DNA from: Amycolatopsis sp. EV170708-02-1 | Lineage (GTDB): Bacteria > Actinomycetota > Actinomycetes > Mycobacteriales > Pseudonocardiaceae | Length of the DNA: 64,000 nt | Reading direction: 5' to 3' | Assembly (NCBI RefSeq): GCF_022479115.1 | Contig: NZ_CP092497.1 | Location: forward strand, 2,232,001 to 2,296,000 | In this document: in pieces, positions 8,302 to 16,488 of the stretch | Position numbering within the stretch: the first letter of the stretch is position 1 | How the letters are laid out: the number at the start of each line of letters is the position of its first letter | Notes under the pieces: model-generated | Told to the model about the DNA's origin: nothing | Database searches by the model: none | Seen by the model: the letters and a program-made list of their open reading frames with translations, nothing else | Program-made: the position numbers and the translations under genes

Positions 8302-9991
8302 ACGCGGGATCCCGTTCGTGGTCGCCATCGTGGCGATCGCGGCCGGGTACGGCCTGAGCGTCGGGCTCGACGGGTATTTCGTCTACCTCGGCATGAGCGC
8401 CGTCGTCGCCGGGATCTCGTTGCTCGGCCTGGGCGTGGTCACCGGCAGCGCCGGCATGATCTCCCTGTGCCAGCTGACCTTCGGCGCCGTCGGTGCCTGG
8501 ACGGTGTCGGCGCTGAACGAGGCGCAGGCACCCGGCGGGTTCCTCACCTGGCTGGTGCTCGGCGGTCTCGCCGCCGGAGTGGTCGGGGTGCTCGTCGGGC
8601 TCCCGGCGTTGCGGCTGCGCGGGATCAACCTCGCCGTCGTCACGCTGGGGCTCGCCGCGGCGGCCGACCTGGCGCTCGTCCAGCTGCAGTTCCCCGGTGT
8701 CTCCGCCGGGATCTCGGTCGAACGGCCGGAGGCCTTCTCCGACGACCGGTCGTATTTCCAGCTCGCCGTCGTGGTGCTGGTGCTGTGCTGCCTCGCCGTG
8801 TACTTCCTGCGCCGCGGGCGCTGGGGCAGCGCCTGGCAGGCGGTGGCGTTCTCCGAACGCGGCACGGCGGCCGCCGGCACGAGCGTGCGGACGTCGAAGC
8901 TGACCGCGTTCGCGGTGAGCGCCACCCTCGGCGGGATCAGCGGCGGCCTGCTCACCGGGCAGGTCGGGATCGCCTTCCCGGCCAGTTTCACCGCGATCCA
9001 GTCGCTGGCGCTGTACGTGCTGGCGATCATGTCGGGCGCGCATCTGATCGACATGGCCGTGTTCGGCGCGATCCTGTGGGTCGGGGTGCCGGAACTGCTC
9101 AAACGCTGGGGAATCCCGCAGGACTGGGGTTTCGTGGTGTTCGGCGTGCTCGGGGTCCAGGCGCTGGCCAGTGGCGGCAACCTGGGCACCACGGTGCGGC
9201 AGGTGTGGTACCGGCGGTCCAGGAAGGAACCGGCGAAACTCGATCTGGCCGCCGGTACCGCGGACATCGAGGCCAAGGCGCCCGGTCCGCCGGTGCTCAC
9301 CGTCCGCGGCCTGAGCGTGGACTTCGGGCACGTGTCCGCACTGTCCTCAGTGGACATCTCGGTGCCGGAACACGGGGTGCTCGGCGTCATCGGGCCGAAC
9401 GGCGCGGGCAAGTCGACGCTGGTCGACGCGATCAGCGGCTTCCTGCCGAACGCCGAGGGCGCCGTCGAACTCGGTGGCCACCCGCTGACGGGATCGCCGT
9501 CGAACCGGGCCCGCGCCGGCTTGCGCCGGACGTTCCAGCAGGACCGCGTCCCGCCGGGGCTGACCGTCGGGGCGTATCTGAAGTTCCTCGCCAGGCGACG
9601 GCTCACGGCCGACGAGATCGGCGACGCACTGGACTTCTTCGGCTGCCCCGCCGCCCGCACCCCGCTGTCGCAAGTGGACGTCGGAGCGCGGAGGCTGGTC
9701 GAGGTCGTCGGGCATCTGCTGGCGCGGCCGCGGGTGCTGCTCCTCGACGAGCCCGCCGCCGGGCTTCCGCACGAGGAGCACGTCGCGTTCGGGGAACGGC
9801 TGCGGCAGGTTCCCGCGCGGTTCGGGGTTTCGGTGCTGCTCATCGAGCACGACCTGGATCTGGTGCGCTCGGTCTGCGACACGATCACCGTCCTCGACTT
9901 CGGCCGCGTGCTGGCCTCCGGCCCGCAGGCCGAAGTGCTCGCCGATCCCGCCGTGCTCAAGGCGTACATGGGTGAAACGGAGATGCTGTGA
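8288..9991 (+). CDS. LivM-LivG fusion: ABC permease plus ATPase
   Basis: A 567-residue fusion. Residues 1-310 are a LivM-type permease (LGLGVVTGSAGMISLCQLTFGAVGAW, LPALRLRGINLAVVTLGLA). Residues about 335-567 are a LivG-type ATPase with Walker A GPNGAGKST, the FQQDR Q-loop region, Walker B VLLLDEPAAGLP and a switch His in LIEHDLDLV. The ABC signature is degenerate: VDVGARRLVEV stands where LAYGQQRRLEI-like sequence is normal. LivM-LivG fusions are known in actinobacteria. The start overlaps livH; the end overlaps the next ATPase start. Confidence 0.92.
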   Translation: MRLAERGIPFVVAIVAIAAGYGLSVGLDGYFVYLGMSAVVAGISLLGLGVVTGSAGMISLCQLTFGAVGAWTVSALNEAQAPGGFLTWLVLGGLAAGVVGVLVGLPALRLRGINLAVVTLGLAAAADLALVQLQFPGVSAGISVERPEAFSDDRSYFQLAVVVLVLCCLAVYFLRRGRWGSAWQAVAFSERGTAAAGTSVRTSKLTAFAVSATLGGISGGLLTGQVGIAFPASFTAIQSLALYVLAIMSGAHLIDMAVFGAILWVGVPELLKRWGIPQDWGFVVFGVLGVQALASGGNLGTTVRQVWYRRSRKEPAKLDLAAGTADIEAKAPGPPVLTVRGLSVDFGHVSALSSVDISVPEHGVLGVIGPNGAGKSTLVDAISGFLPNAEGAVELGGHPLTGSPSNRARAGLRRTFQQDRVPPGLTVGAYLKFLARRRLTADEIGDALDFFGCPAARTPLSQVDVGARRLVEVVGHLLARPRVLLLDEPAAGLPHEEHVAFGERLRQVPARFGVSVLLIEHDLDLVRSVCDTITVLDFGRVLASGPQAEVLADPAVLKAYMGETEML

Positions 9992-10682
9992 ACGCTTTGC
10001 GGATAGCGGGGCTGACGGTGACCCGCGGGGCGGGGCCGGTGATCCGCGACGTCGACCTGACCCTGGAGCCGGGGCGGATCACGGCGCTCGTCGGCCCCAA
10101 CGGTGCCGGGAAGACCAGCCTGCTCGAAGCCGTGTCCGGCGTGGTTCCCGCCGCTTCCGGGACCGTCCACATCGGAGCCGACGAGATCACGAAACAGTCG
10201 CGGGTCGCCCGCGCACGGCGGGGTCTGGCGCATATCGAACAGGGCCGCGCGGTGTTCGGCGGCCTGACGGTGCTGGAGAACCTGATGCTGACCGCGCGCA
10301 CCCGCGCACGGGCCGACGAACTGTTCGAGGCGTTCCCCGAACTGGAGAAACGCCGCGACTCACCGGCCGCGCTCCTCAGCGGCGGCGAACAGCAGATGGT
10401 GGTGCTGGCCCGCGCCTTCGCCGCGCGGCCCTCGTTCCTGCTGATCGACGAGATGTCGCTCGGCCTCGCGCCCGTGGTGTTCACCCGGCTGCTGCCGATG
10501 GTGACCCGGTTCGCCGAGGAGGGCGCGGCGATCCTGCTGGTCGAGCAGTTCACGCAGCTGGCCCTCGGGTGGCGAGCGACGCTGTGGTGGTTTCCTCGGG
10601 GCGAGTCACCTACGCGGGTTCGGCGCAGGGCTTGCTGGACTCGCCCGGCACCCTGCATTCGGCCTACCTCGGGGAATCCTGA
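9988..10682 (+). CDS. ABC importer ATPase, LivF type, apparent frameshift
   Basis: Walker A GPNGAGKTS, the signature LLSGGEQQMVVLARAF, Walker B FLLIDEMSLGLAP and LLVEQF mark a LivF-type ATPase. The GTG start overlaps the upstream stop. After LLVEQFTQLALG the frame shifts: a single missing G at 10567-10569 (GGG for expected GGGG) moves the normal C-terminus (ASDAVVVSSGRVTYAG... ending AYLGES) into another frame, which stops at 10682. Restored length is 231 residues, normal for LivF. As given, translation would run on to 11535, antisense to the next gene. Probably a sequence error; see findings. Confidence 0.88.
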
Positions 10683-10683
10683 C

Positions 10684-10737
10684 GCGTGTGAAGGTCCCCT
10701 TCCACGGCTGAGCCGACGGAAGGGGACCTTCACACGC
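10684..10737. terminator. Family B hairpin after the importer operon
   Basis: Perfect 20-bp arms (10684-10703 and 10718-10737) with a 14-base loop, starting two bases after the restored LivF stop. The arms contain GTGAAGG...CCTTCAC, the theme of family B, seen also at 36914, 50167 and 57737. It lies between converging genes and probably stops transcription from both sides. Confidence 0.75.
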
Positions 10738-10764
10738 AACGGATTGAAGTGCTCCTTTGCCGCA

Positions 10765-11856
10765 CTATCGCAGGGCCGACACCGTCCCGAGCCGGGACAG
10801 GTCGTGCGGCGCCAGCGCTATGGCCCAACCCAGTGTCCGTCCGGTCTTCGCGTCGATCGTCAACGTCAACACGTTGCCCCTGGGCGCTTTGCTTCCCCGA
10901 GGAACCTTCGCGGCATGCCCGACGAACTCCCCGGTCATCTGAATGAGATAGGCCGGGTCGTCGGAGGTCGTCCGGCTACCGTCCAGGCCGGCAAGAGCCT
11001 GCCTGCCGGTCTGGACGTACTCGATATTCCCTGGGTTGGGCTCGCCGTTCAGGCTCGCCAGCTTCTTGGCCGCCGCCAGCAGGCCGGCCGGCGTCGGTGG
11101 TGTCGCCTCGTCGTTCTCGGTCATCGTGCCCACTTCGTCCACACACGGCTTGTGTGTTCCGGCGACGACATTCTTCCCGTTCGTATAGCCGAAAAAGAGG
11201 TCGGGCCGGTCGTTCTCGATGTAGGTGGGAGCGGTGTGCCACACATTGCCGGTATCCTGGTATTGAAAGTTCGTCGAAGCACCGGCGATCCGGGCACCCG
11301 GCGTGGTCACCTCCAGTCCGTTGTCCGCTCGCCCACCATACGCCCCGTTACCCGCGGACACCGCGACCCGGTCGCCGTCCTGGTGAATTTCCCAGTCGCC
11401 GCTACCGGGCACCCATTTGAACGTCACATTCTCGAACTCATTCGTGCGCGCGGGCTTGATATAACTCTCACGGTAAGGCGATCCAGGACGCGAGTCCGCC
11501 CAGTACCAGAGAAAACCTTTCTCCTGCCCCGGTGAGGCGTCGAGTGTTCCCGCGGTCATTCCCGCTTCCACCCAGGTGTCCAGCTTCGGGTCGTTGAGGT
11601 TCGTGAGGATCCACATCTCCCAATTCGCGAACTCGTTGTCCCGATCGTCGACATGCAGGCATCCCACTCCGAGATCCGCGCCGACCGCGTTCATCCACAA
11701 GGGTTCCGCTTGGGATCCGATGACCCCGACAGAGTAGCAATGATCCGTCGCCGTGCATTGCGGCGCATTGTCCGCGTGCGCCGACACGGCGCCGAGAACC
11801 GATGTAGTCATCATCAGTCCGACTGCGGAAAGCGCGCTGACACGTCTGTCTACCAC
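10765..11856 (-). CDS. Secreted protein of unknown function
   Basis: A 363-residue protein with a clear signal peptide (VVDRRVSALSAVGLMM... ending SAHA). Mature residues include paired cysteines (CTATDHCYSVG, GCLHVDD, HKPCVDE), many Trp and Tyr (FLWYWADSRPG, FKWVPGSGDWEIHQDGD) and a beta-rich pattern suggesting an extracellular binding or hydrolytic domain. I do not recognise the family. GTG at 11856 gives the cleanest signal peptide; the frame is open further upstream to 12066 but that stretch looks non-coding. Base composition is visibly less GC-rich than its neighbours, so transfer is possible. Confidence 0.7.
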   Translation of the reverse strand: MVDRRVSALSAVGLMMTTSVLGAVSAHADNAPQCTATDHCYSVGVIGSQAEPLWMNAVGADLGVGCLHVDDRDNEFANWEMWILTNLNDPKLDTWVEAGMTAGTLDASPGQEKGFLWYWADSRPGSPYRESYIKPARTNEFENVTFKWVPGSGDWEIHQDGDRVAVSAGNGAYGGRADNGLEVTTPGARIAGASTNFQYQDTGNVWHTAPTYIENDRPDLFFGYTNGKNVVAGTHKPCVDEVGTMTENDEATPPTPAGLLAAAKKLASLNGEPNPGNIEYVQTGRQALAGLDGSRTTSDDPAYLIQMTGEFVGHAAKVPRGSKAPRGNVLTLTIDAKTGRTLGWAIALAPHDLSRLGTVSALR

Positions 11857-12171
11857 GAGTTCCCCATCTCGATAGGTGTCCAGAATGAACCGAGGGCACG
11901 CGAATTCCGCGGCCGCACATATCCATGACGGTGAGAAATCCCCGATCCCCCTCGATCGTTGGTTACCACCAACCAATGGCCACTCTGAACCTCCAGGCAT
12001 CGAGCCTGAAACCGCCGACCGGGTGACGAGGCACCAGCGATTCACGCCGCCTCCCGCCTCAATCAACCGGGCACCCGACAGGAAGGCGAATCAGTAGCGA
12101 ACGGCTCTGTCTCCAGCGAAATCCTGAAGCGCGTGAAGGCCTCCGTCTGCCATGCCGCGAAAGCCACGTCG
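11857..12171. other. Gene-free stretch, 315 bases
   Basis: Upstream region of the secreted protein gene. A small inverted repeat TTGGT...ACCAA lies at 11959-11976. Short open frames here lack ribosome-binding sites and coding character. I see no RNA gene or repeat. Confidence 0.5.
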
Positions 12172-12969
12172 CTAAGAACCCATCCCCGCCCGTTCGAAGG
12201 CCAGCGTCGGCAGATCGACCGCGTGCGCGCCGCCGTCCGCCACGATCACCGCGCCGGTGATGTACGACGACTCCGAAGACCCCAGGAACCGCACGATCGA
12301 CGCGATCTCCTCCGGTTCGGCGGGACGGCGCAGCGGGACCTCGGCGGTGACGCGCCGGTAGCCCTCGTCGTGGCCGCCGTCGAAGCCCGCCGCCTCGGCG
12401 AACTGGTCCATCTCGCCGTCCGCCATCGGCGTGCGCACCCAGCCGGGGCAGACCGCGTTCGCGCGGACGCCCTTCGGCCCGTAGTCGCGGGCGATCGAAC
12501 GCGTCAGCCCGATCAGCGCGTGCTTCGCGACGGTGTAACCGGCGACGTTCGGCCCGGCGAACAGTCCCGCCAGCGATGACACGATGACGACCTGGCCGCC
12601 GGTTTCGATCAGCGAAGGCAGCGTGGCCCGGCAGAACACGAAGGCGCTCGACAGGTTCGAGCGCAGCGCCAGTTCCCATTCCTCGTCACCGGTGTCGACC
12701 ACCGAAGACAACCCGTGCCCGCCGGCGTTGGCCACCACGACGTCCAGCCTGCCGAACTTGCCGACGATCTCCGCCACGGCGTTCTCGGCGGCTTCGCGAT
12801 CGCTGGCGTCGCACGAGACGACGTACCCGCCGGTTTCGGCGGCCACCTTCTCCAACGGCTCGAGTCGCCGTCCGAGCACCACCACCTGGGCGCCCTCGTC
12901 GGCGTACCGGCGGGCGACAGCGGCGCCGATTCCGGTACCGCCACCCGTGATCGCGACAACCTTCTTCAC
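12172..12969 (-). CDS. Short-chain dehydrogenase/reductase (SDR)
   Basis: A 265-residue classical SDR. The cofactor motif TGGGTGIG is at residues 8-15, ANAG at 80-83, and the catalytic set SS (131-132), Y145 and K149 (YTVAK). The C-terminus has the usual YITGAVIVADGG. An Arg pair after strand 2 (LGRRLEP) favours NADP, though this is only suggestive. GTG start; AAGGA lies upstream. It follows the other SDR gene by 14 bases in one operon, divergent from the amine oxidase gene, and probably acts on an alcohol or ketone made in the same pathway. Confidence 0.93.
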   Translation of the reverse strand: MKKVVAITGGGTGIGAAVARRYADEGAQVVVLGRRLEPLEKVAAETGGYVVSCDASDREAAENAVAEIVGKFGRLDVVVANAGGHGLSSVVDTGDEEWELALRSNLSSAFVFCRATLPSLIETGGQVVIVSSLAGLFAGPNVAGYTVAKHALIGLTRSIARDYGPKGVRANAVCPGWVRTPMADGEMDQFAEAAGFDGGHDEGYRRVTAEVPLRRPAEPEEIASIVRFLGSSESSYITGAVIVADGGAHAVDLPTLAFERAGMGS

Positions 12970-12983
12970 TTGCGGAGTCCTTT

Positions 12984-13703
12984 CTAAGCGGGAAAACCGG
13001 AGCGGGCCGAGACACCGAAGTCGGCGAGCACGGCCTGGCCGTTGACCGCCCGCGAACGCGCGGACGCGAGGTGCAGCACCTGCCAGGCGACTTCCTCGGG
13101 AGCCTGCACCGGGAACGCGGGATCGTCGAGCACTTCGCCGAGATCGCCGCGCGCCATCGGGGTGTCGACCACCGACGGGCAGACGCAGTTCACCCGGACA
13201 CCGGGGAGATCCACCGCGAGAGCCCTGGTCATCGCGACCACGGCCCCTTTCGAAGCGCAGTACGGGACCATGCCGGGCGCGCTGGTGAACGCCGAGTCGC
13301 TGGCCAGCAGCACCACCGAGCCACCGGACGCGGTGAGCCAGGGCGCGGCGTGTTTGACCAGCAGGAACTGGCCGGTGACGTTGACCGCCATCAGCGCGGC
13401 GAAATCCGCCGCGGCGGTTTCGGTGACCGGCGTCCCCACCGGACCGGAGATCCCGGCGCAGCCGACCACGACGTCGAGCCCGCCGAAGTGGCTCACCACG
13501 GTTTCGATCGCAGTGGCCATCGACGGCTCGTCGGTCACGTCGGCCCGCACCGCCAGGAGACCGTCGGCCAGGGTGGGCACGGGTGCCCGGTCGAGGGCGC
13601 CGACCCGCGCGCCCTCGGCGAGGAACGCCTGGACGCAGGCAAGGCCGATACCGGATGCCGCGCCGGTCACCAGCACGGCCTTGCCCGCGAGATCCAGTCC
13701 CAT
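12984..13703 (-). CDS. Short-chain dehydrogenase/reductase (SDR)
   Basis: A 239-residue SDR with TGAASGIG at residues 13-20, GCAGISG in the NNAG position, and LLASDSAFTSAPGMVPYCASKG holding the Ser, Tyr and Lys. The acidic residue after strand 2 (ALDRAP) favours NAD. ATG at 13703 is preceded by GGAGGA. It is the first gene of the two-SDR operon and shares a 114-bp intergenic region with the copper amine oxidase gene. An alcohol dehydrogenase role on a side chain is likely; substrate unknown. Confidence 0.93.
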   Translation of the reverse strand: MGLDLAGKAVLVTGAASGIGLACVQAFLAEGARVGALDRAPVPTLADGLLAVRADVTDEPSMATAIETVVSHFGGLDVVVGCAGISGPVGTPVTETAAADFAALMAVNVTGQFLLVKHAAPWLTASGGSVVLLASDSAFTSAPGMVPYCASKGAVVAMTRALAVDLPGVRVNCVCPSVVDTPMARGDLGEVLDDPAFPVQAPEEVAWQVLHLASARSRAVNGQAVLADFGVSARSGFPA

Positions 13704-13817
13704 GACGTCATCCTCCGGTCCGGACCTTTCCTGGAGGTTGGCCGTCAGTGCACCCTTCTTGTCGGCAGCCGCACGACGGTCTTTCCAGCCGGAGGCGGAC
13801 CGGCAAGACTGCGAAGC

Positions 13818-15683
13818 ATGACCAGGCCGCATCCACTCGACCCGCTGACCGCCGACGAACTCACCGCAGGCCGAGCGATCCTGACCGCCGAAGGCCTGCT
13901 CACCGCCACCACGCGGTTCCCGGCCGTGCTGCCGGTGGAACCGGAGAAGGGCGACGCCGCCCCCGACCGCCGCGTCCGGTACACGCTGCTGGACACCGCG
14001 ACCGGCGTTGCCCGCGACGTGGTCGTCTCGCTGGCGAAACGTGAAGTGGTCTCCACCGAGGACTGTGGCCCCGGCCAGCCCGCGTACCTGTTCGAGGAGT
14101 ACGACCTCGCCGCGTCGATCACCAAGGCGTCGCCGGAATGGCAGGCCGCCATGGAGCGGCGCGGGCTCGCCGACCGGATCGAGCACGCCTTCTGCGCTCC
14201 CCTGGCGCCCGGCTTCTTCGGCAGGCCGGACGAGACCGGCCGGGTCATCCGCTCGCTGACGTTCCTGCGCGACGACGCGTCGGACAGCCCGTGGGCGCAT
14301 CCGGTCGAGGGCCTGATCGTCCACATCGACCTGACCGGGCAGCGGGTCATCCGGGTGGAGGACGAGGGCGACGTGCCCGTGCCGCCGGAGCACGGCCGCT
14401 ACGGCGACGTCCCGGCGCGCACCACGCTCAAACCGATCGAGATCACCCAGCCGGAGGGTCCGAGTTTCACCGTCGACGGCAACGAGGTCACCTGGGAGGG
14501 CTGGAAGCTCCGTGTCGGCTTCAACGCCCGCGAGGGCCTGACGTTGCACCAGGTCGGCTTCCAGGACCGGTCGGTGCTGCACCGCGCGTCGGTACCGGAG
14601 ATGGTGGTGCCCTACGGCGACACCGCGCCCGGCCGGTTCTGGATCAGCTACTTCGACGCGGGCGAGTACCTGCTCGGCAAGAACGCCAACGATCTGCGGC
14701 TGGGCTGCGACTGCCTCGGCGTCATCCACTACTTCCCCGCGTTCGTCGCCGACGACCACGGCCATCCGGTCGAGATCCCGCGCGCGATCTGCATGCACGA
14801 GGAGGACTACGGGATCCTCTGGAAGCACACGGATCTCGACGGCCGCGCCGAGGTCCGCCGGTCGCGGCGGCTGGTGATCTCGTCGATCTCCACCATCGGC
14901 AACTACGACTACGGTTTCTTCTGGTACCTCTACCTCGACGGCACCGTGGAACTGGAGGCGAAGGCCACCGGCATCGTGTTCGCCGGCGCCGCGCGTCCGG
15001 GCACGGATCACCCGCACGCCAACGAGATCGCCCCCGGCCTGTTCGCGCCGGTGCACCAGCACCTGTTCTGCGCGCGGCTCGACGTGGCGATCGACGGCGA
15101 ACGCAATTCGCTCGTCGAGGTCGACGTCGAACGGGTCCCCATGGGCGAGCAGAACCCGTACGGGAACGCCTTCACCTGGAAGGAAACCCCGCTGCGGACC
15201 GAGCAGGAGGCGCAGCGGTTCGCGGATCCGGCCAAGGCGCGGGTATGGGAGATCCGCAGCGCGGATCGGACCAACCGGCTCGGCAAACCCACGGCATACC
15301 AGCTCGTGCCGCGGCCGTCGGCGACCCTGATGGCGCAGCCGGAATCGACCGTCCACCAGCGGGCGACGTTCGCCACCCGTCACCTGTGGGCGACGCCGTA
15401 CCGCGCGGACGAACGCTACCCGGCGGGCGACCGCCCGAACGCGCACCCGGGCGGCGCGGGCCTGCCCGCCTGGACGGCCGCCGACCGCGACCTCACCGAC
15501 ACCGATCTCGTGCTGTGGCACGTGTTCGGCCCGACTCATATCCCGCGTCCGGAGGACTGGCCGGTCATGCCGGTCGATTACTCCGGTTTCTCCCTGCGCC
15601 CCTACGGCTTCTTCGACCGAAACCCGGCCCTCGATCTGCCCTCCGGCGCCGCCGGCGATCACTGTTCCGCCCACGAGCACTAG
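13818..15683 (+). CDS. Copper amine oxidase (primary-amine oxidase)
   Basis: A 621-residue enzyme that oxidises primary amines to aldehydes with release of ammonia and hydrogen peroxide. All catalytic residues are present: base D280 in YFDAGEYLLG, topaquinone precursor Y363 in NYDYGFFWY, copper ligands H413 and H415 in HQHLF, and H574 in GPTHIPRPEDWPVMP. There is no signal peptide, so it is cytoplasmic as in Arthrobacter-type enzymes. The ATG at 13818 fits the family length. A MoaF gene follows at 10 bp spacing, the pairing that gives this region its monoamine-catabolism look. Confidence 0.96.
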   Translation: MTRPHPLDPLTADELTAGRAILTAEGLLTATTRFPAVLPVEPEKGDAAPDRRVRYTLLDTATGVARDVVVSLAKREVVSTEDCGPGQPAYLFEEYDLAASITKASPEWQAAMERRGLADRIEHAFCAPLAPGFFGRPDETGRVIRSLTFLRDDASDSPWAHPVEGLIVHIDLTGQRVIRVEDEGDVPVPPEHGRYGDVPARTTLKPIEITQPEGPSFTVDGNEVTWEGWKLRVGFNAREGLTLHQVGFQDRSVLHRASVPEMVVPYGDTAPGRFWISYFDAGEYLLGKNANDLRLGCDCLGVIHYFPAFVADDHGHPVEIPRAICMHEEDYGILWKHTDLDGRAEVRRSRRLVISSISTIGNYDYGFFWYLYLDGTVELEAKATGIVFAGAARPGTDHPHANEIAPGLFAPVHQHLFCARLDVAIDGERNSLVEVDVERVPMGEQNPYGNAFTWKETPLRTEQEAQRFADPAKARVWEIRSADRTNRLGKPTAYQLVPRPSATLMAQPESTVHQRATFATRHLWATPYRADERYPAGDRPNAHPGGAGLPAWTAADRDLTDTDLVLWHVFGPTHIPRPEDWPVMPVDYSGFSLRPYGFFDRNPALDLPSGAAGDHCSAHEH

Positions 15684-15693
15684 GACTGCACCA

Positions 15694-16485
15694 ATGCCCG
15701 AACTGACCCTGTCCGACACCTCCACCTGGCTGCCGCTGGACGGGCTCGCGCCCGGCTTCGACGCGAACAAGGCGCCCACGGTCGGCGACCTGCGCGGCCG
15801 CTCGTTCGAACTCGGCTGCGAAGACGGCACCACGTTCACCGCCGCCTTCTCCGGCACCCGGATCGACTGGACCTACCACGGCACGGGCACCGACCGCTGC
15901 GAGACGTTCCTGGTCGACGACGACCTGTATTACGTCCAGTTCCACCCGCAGGCACGGCAGGAGGAGGCGTTCACCCTGCTGCTCGACCTGCGCCGCGGCC
16001 GGGCGCTGCTGGTGCTGAGCAAGATCGGCGACACCTCGCCCCGGGTCACGCAGTCCTTCGTGGCCGCCACGATCGGCGGCGTCGAGCCTGCCGGGGAGCC
16101 GCTCGCGCCGACCACGTCGCTGGTCGGACGCCGGGTGCTGTGGGTGTACAGCACCGAGCACGCCTACGAGCACGTGTACCTCAGCCCGCACTGGTACACC
16201 TGGCAGTGCCTGGCCGGACCGGAGCGGGGGCTCGCGGACACCGACGAGAACTCGGTCTACGAGCTGCGGCCGGGGATCTACGTCTTCGCGTGGCGGGAGA
16301 AGGTGATCCCGTGCGCCTCGGTGACCGTCGCCGACCACCGTGACGCGAAGCGGCTGCGTTCGCACGGTGTCCTTTTCGGACTGGACGCGTCCGGGAGCAC
16401 TCCCACCCACTTCACCTTCGGCGCGCACGGCAAGCTGCTGAGCACCACCGTGCACCCCGAGGCGTACGACCCGGCCGGGAGCTGA
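15694..16485 (+). CDS. moaF: MoaF-family protein (copy 2)
   Basis: A 263-residue paralogue of the protein at 5010. It shares the YSTEHAYEHVYLS motif and Y-x-W-Q-C-L-x-G, and both halves show the lipocalin-like pattern of short beta strands (LVDDDLYYVQFHPQ...; VYELRPGIYVFAWREK). It sits 10 bp after the amine oxidase and 3 bp before an amidohydrolase, so the three form one operon. Two MoaF copies in different operons suggest different ligands or a heteromer. Role unproven. Confidence 0.85.
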   Translation: MPELTLSDTSTWLPLDGLAPGFDANKAPTVGDLRGRSFELGCEDGTTFTAAFSGTRIDWTYHGTGTDRCETFLVDDDLYYVQFHPQARQEEAFTLLLDLRRGRALLVLSKIGDTSPRVTQSFVAATIGGVEPAGEPLAPTTSLVGRRVLWVYSTEHAYEHVYLSPHWYTWQCLAGPERGLADTDENSVYELRPGIYVFAWREKVIPCASVTVADHRDAKRLRSHGVLFGLDASGSTPTHFTFGAHGKLLSTTVHPEAYDPAGS

Positions 16486-16488
16486 GCC

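Noticed and set aside
10683..11535. Extension of LivF by read-through into the next gene region.
   Set aside because: The extra part is antisense to the secreted protein gene and has no ABC features; the normal LivF tail is in the next frame and ends at 10682.
13071..13817. Upstream extension of the copper amine oxidase frame.
   Set aside because: It overlaps the SDR gene on the other strand and adds non-coding-like sequence; the family length and first motif fit the ATG at 13818.
5010..16485. Molybdenum cofactor biosynthesis function for the MoaF proteins.
   Set aside because: No other cofactor gene (moaA, moaC, moeA or similar) or molybdoenzyme is nearby; the context is amine catabolism.
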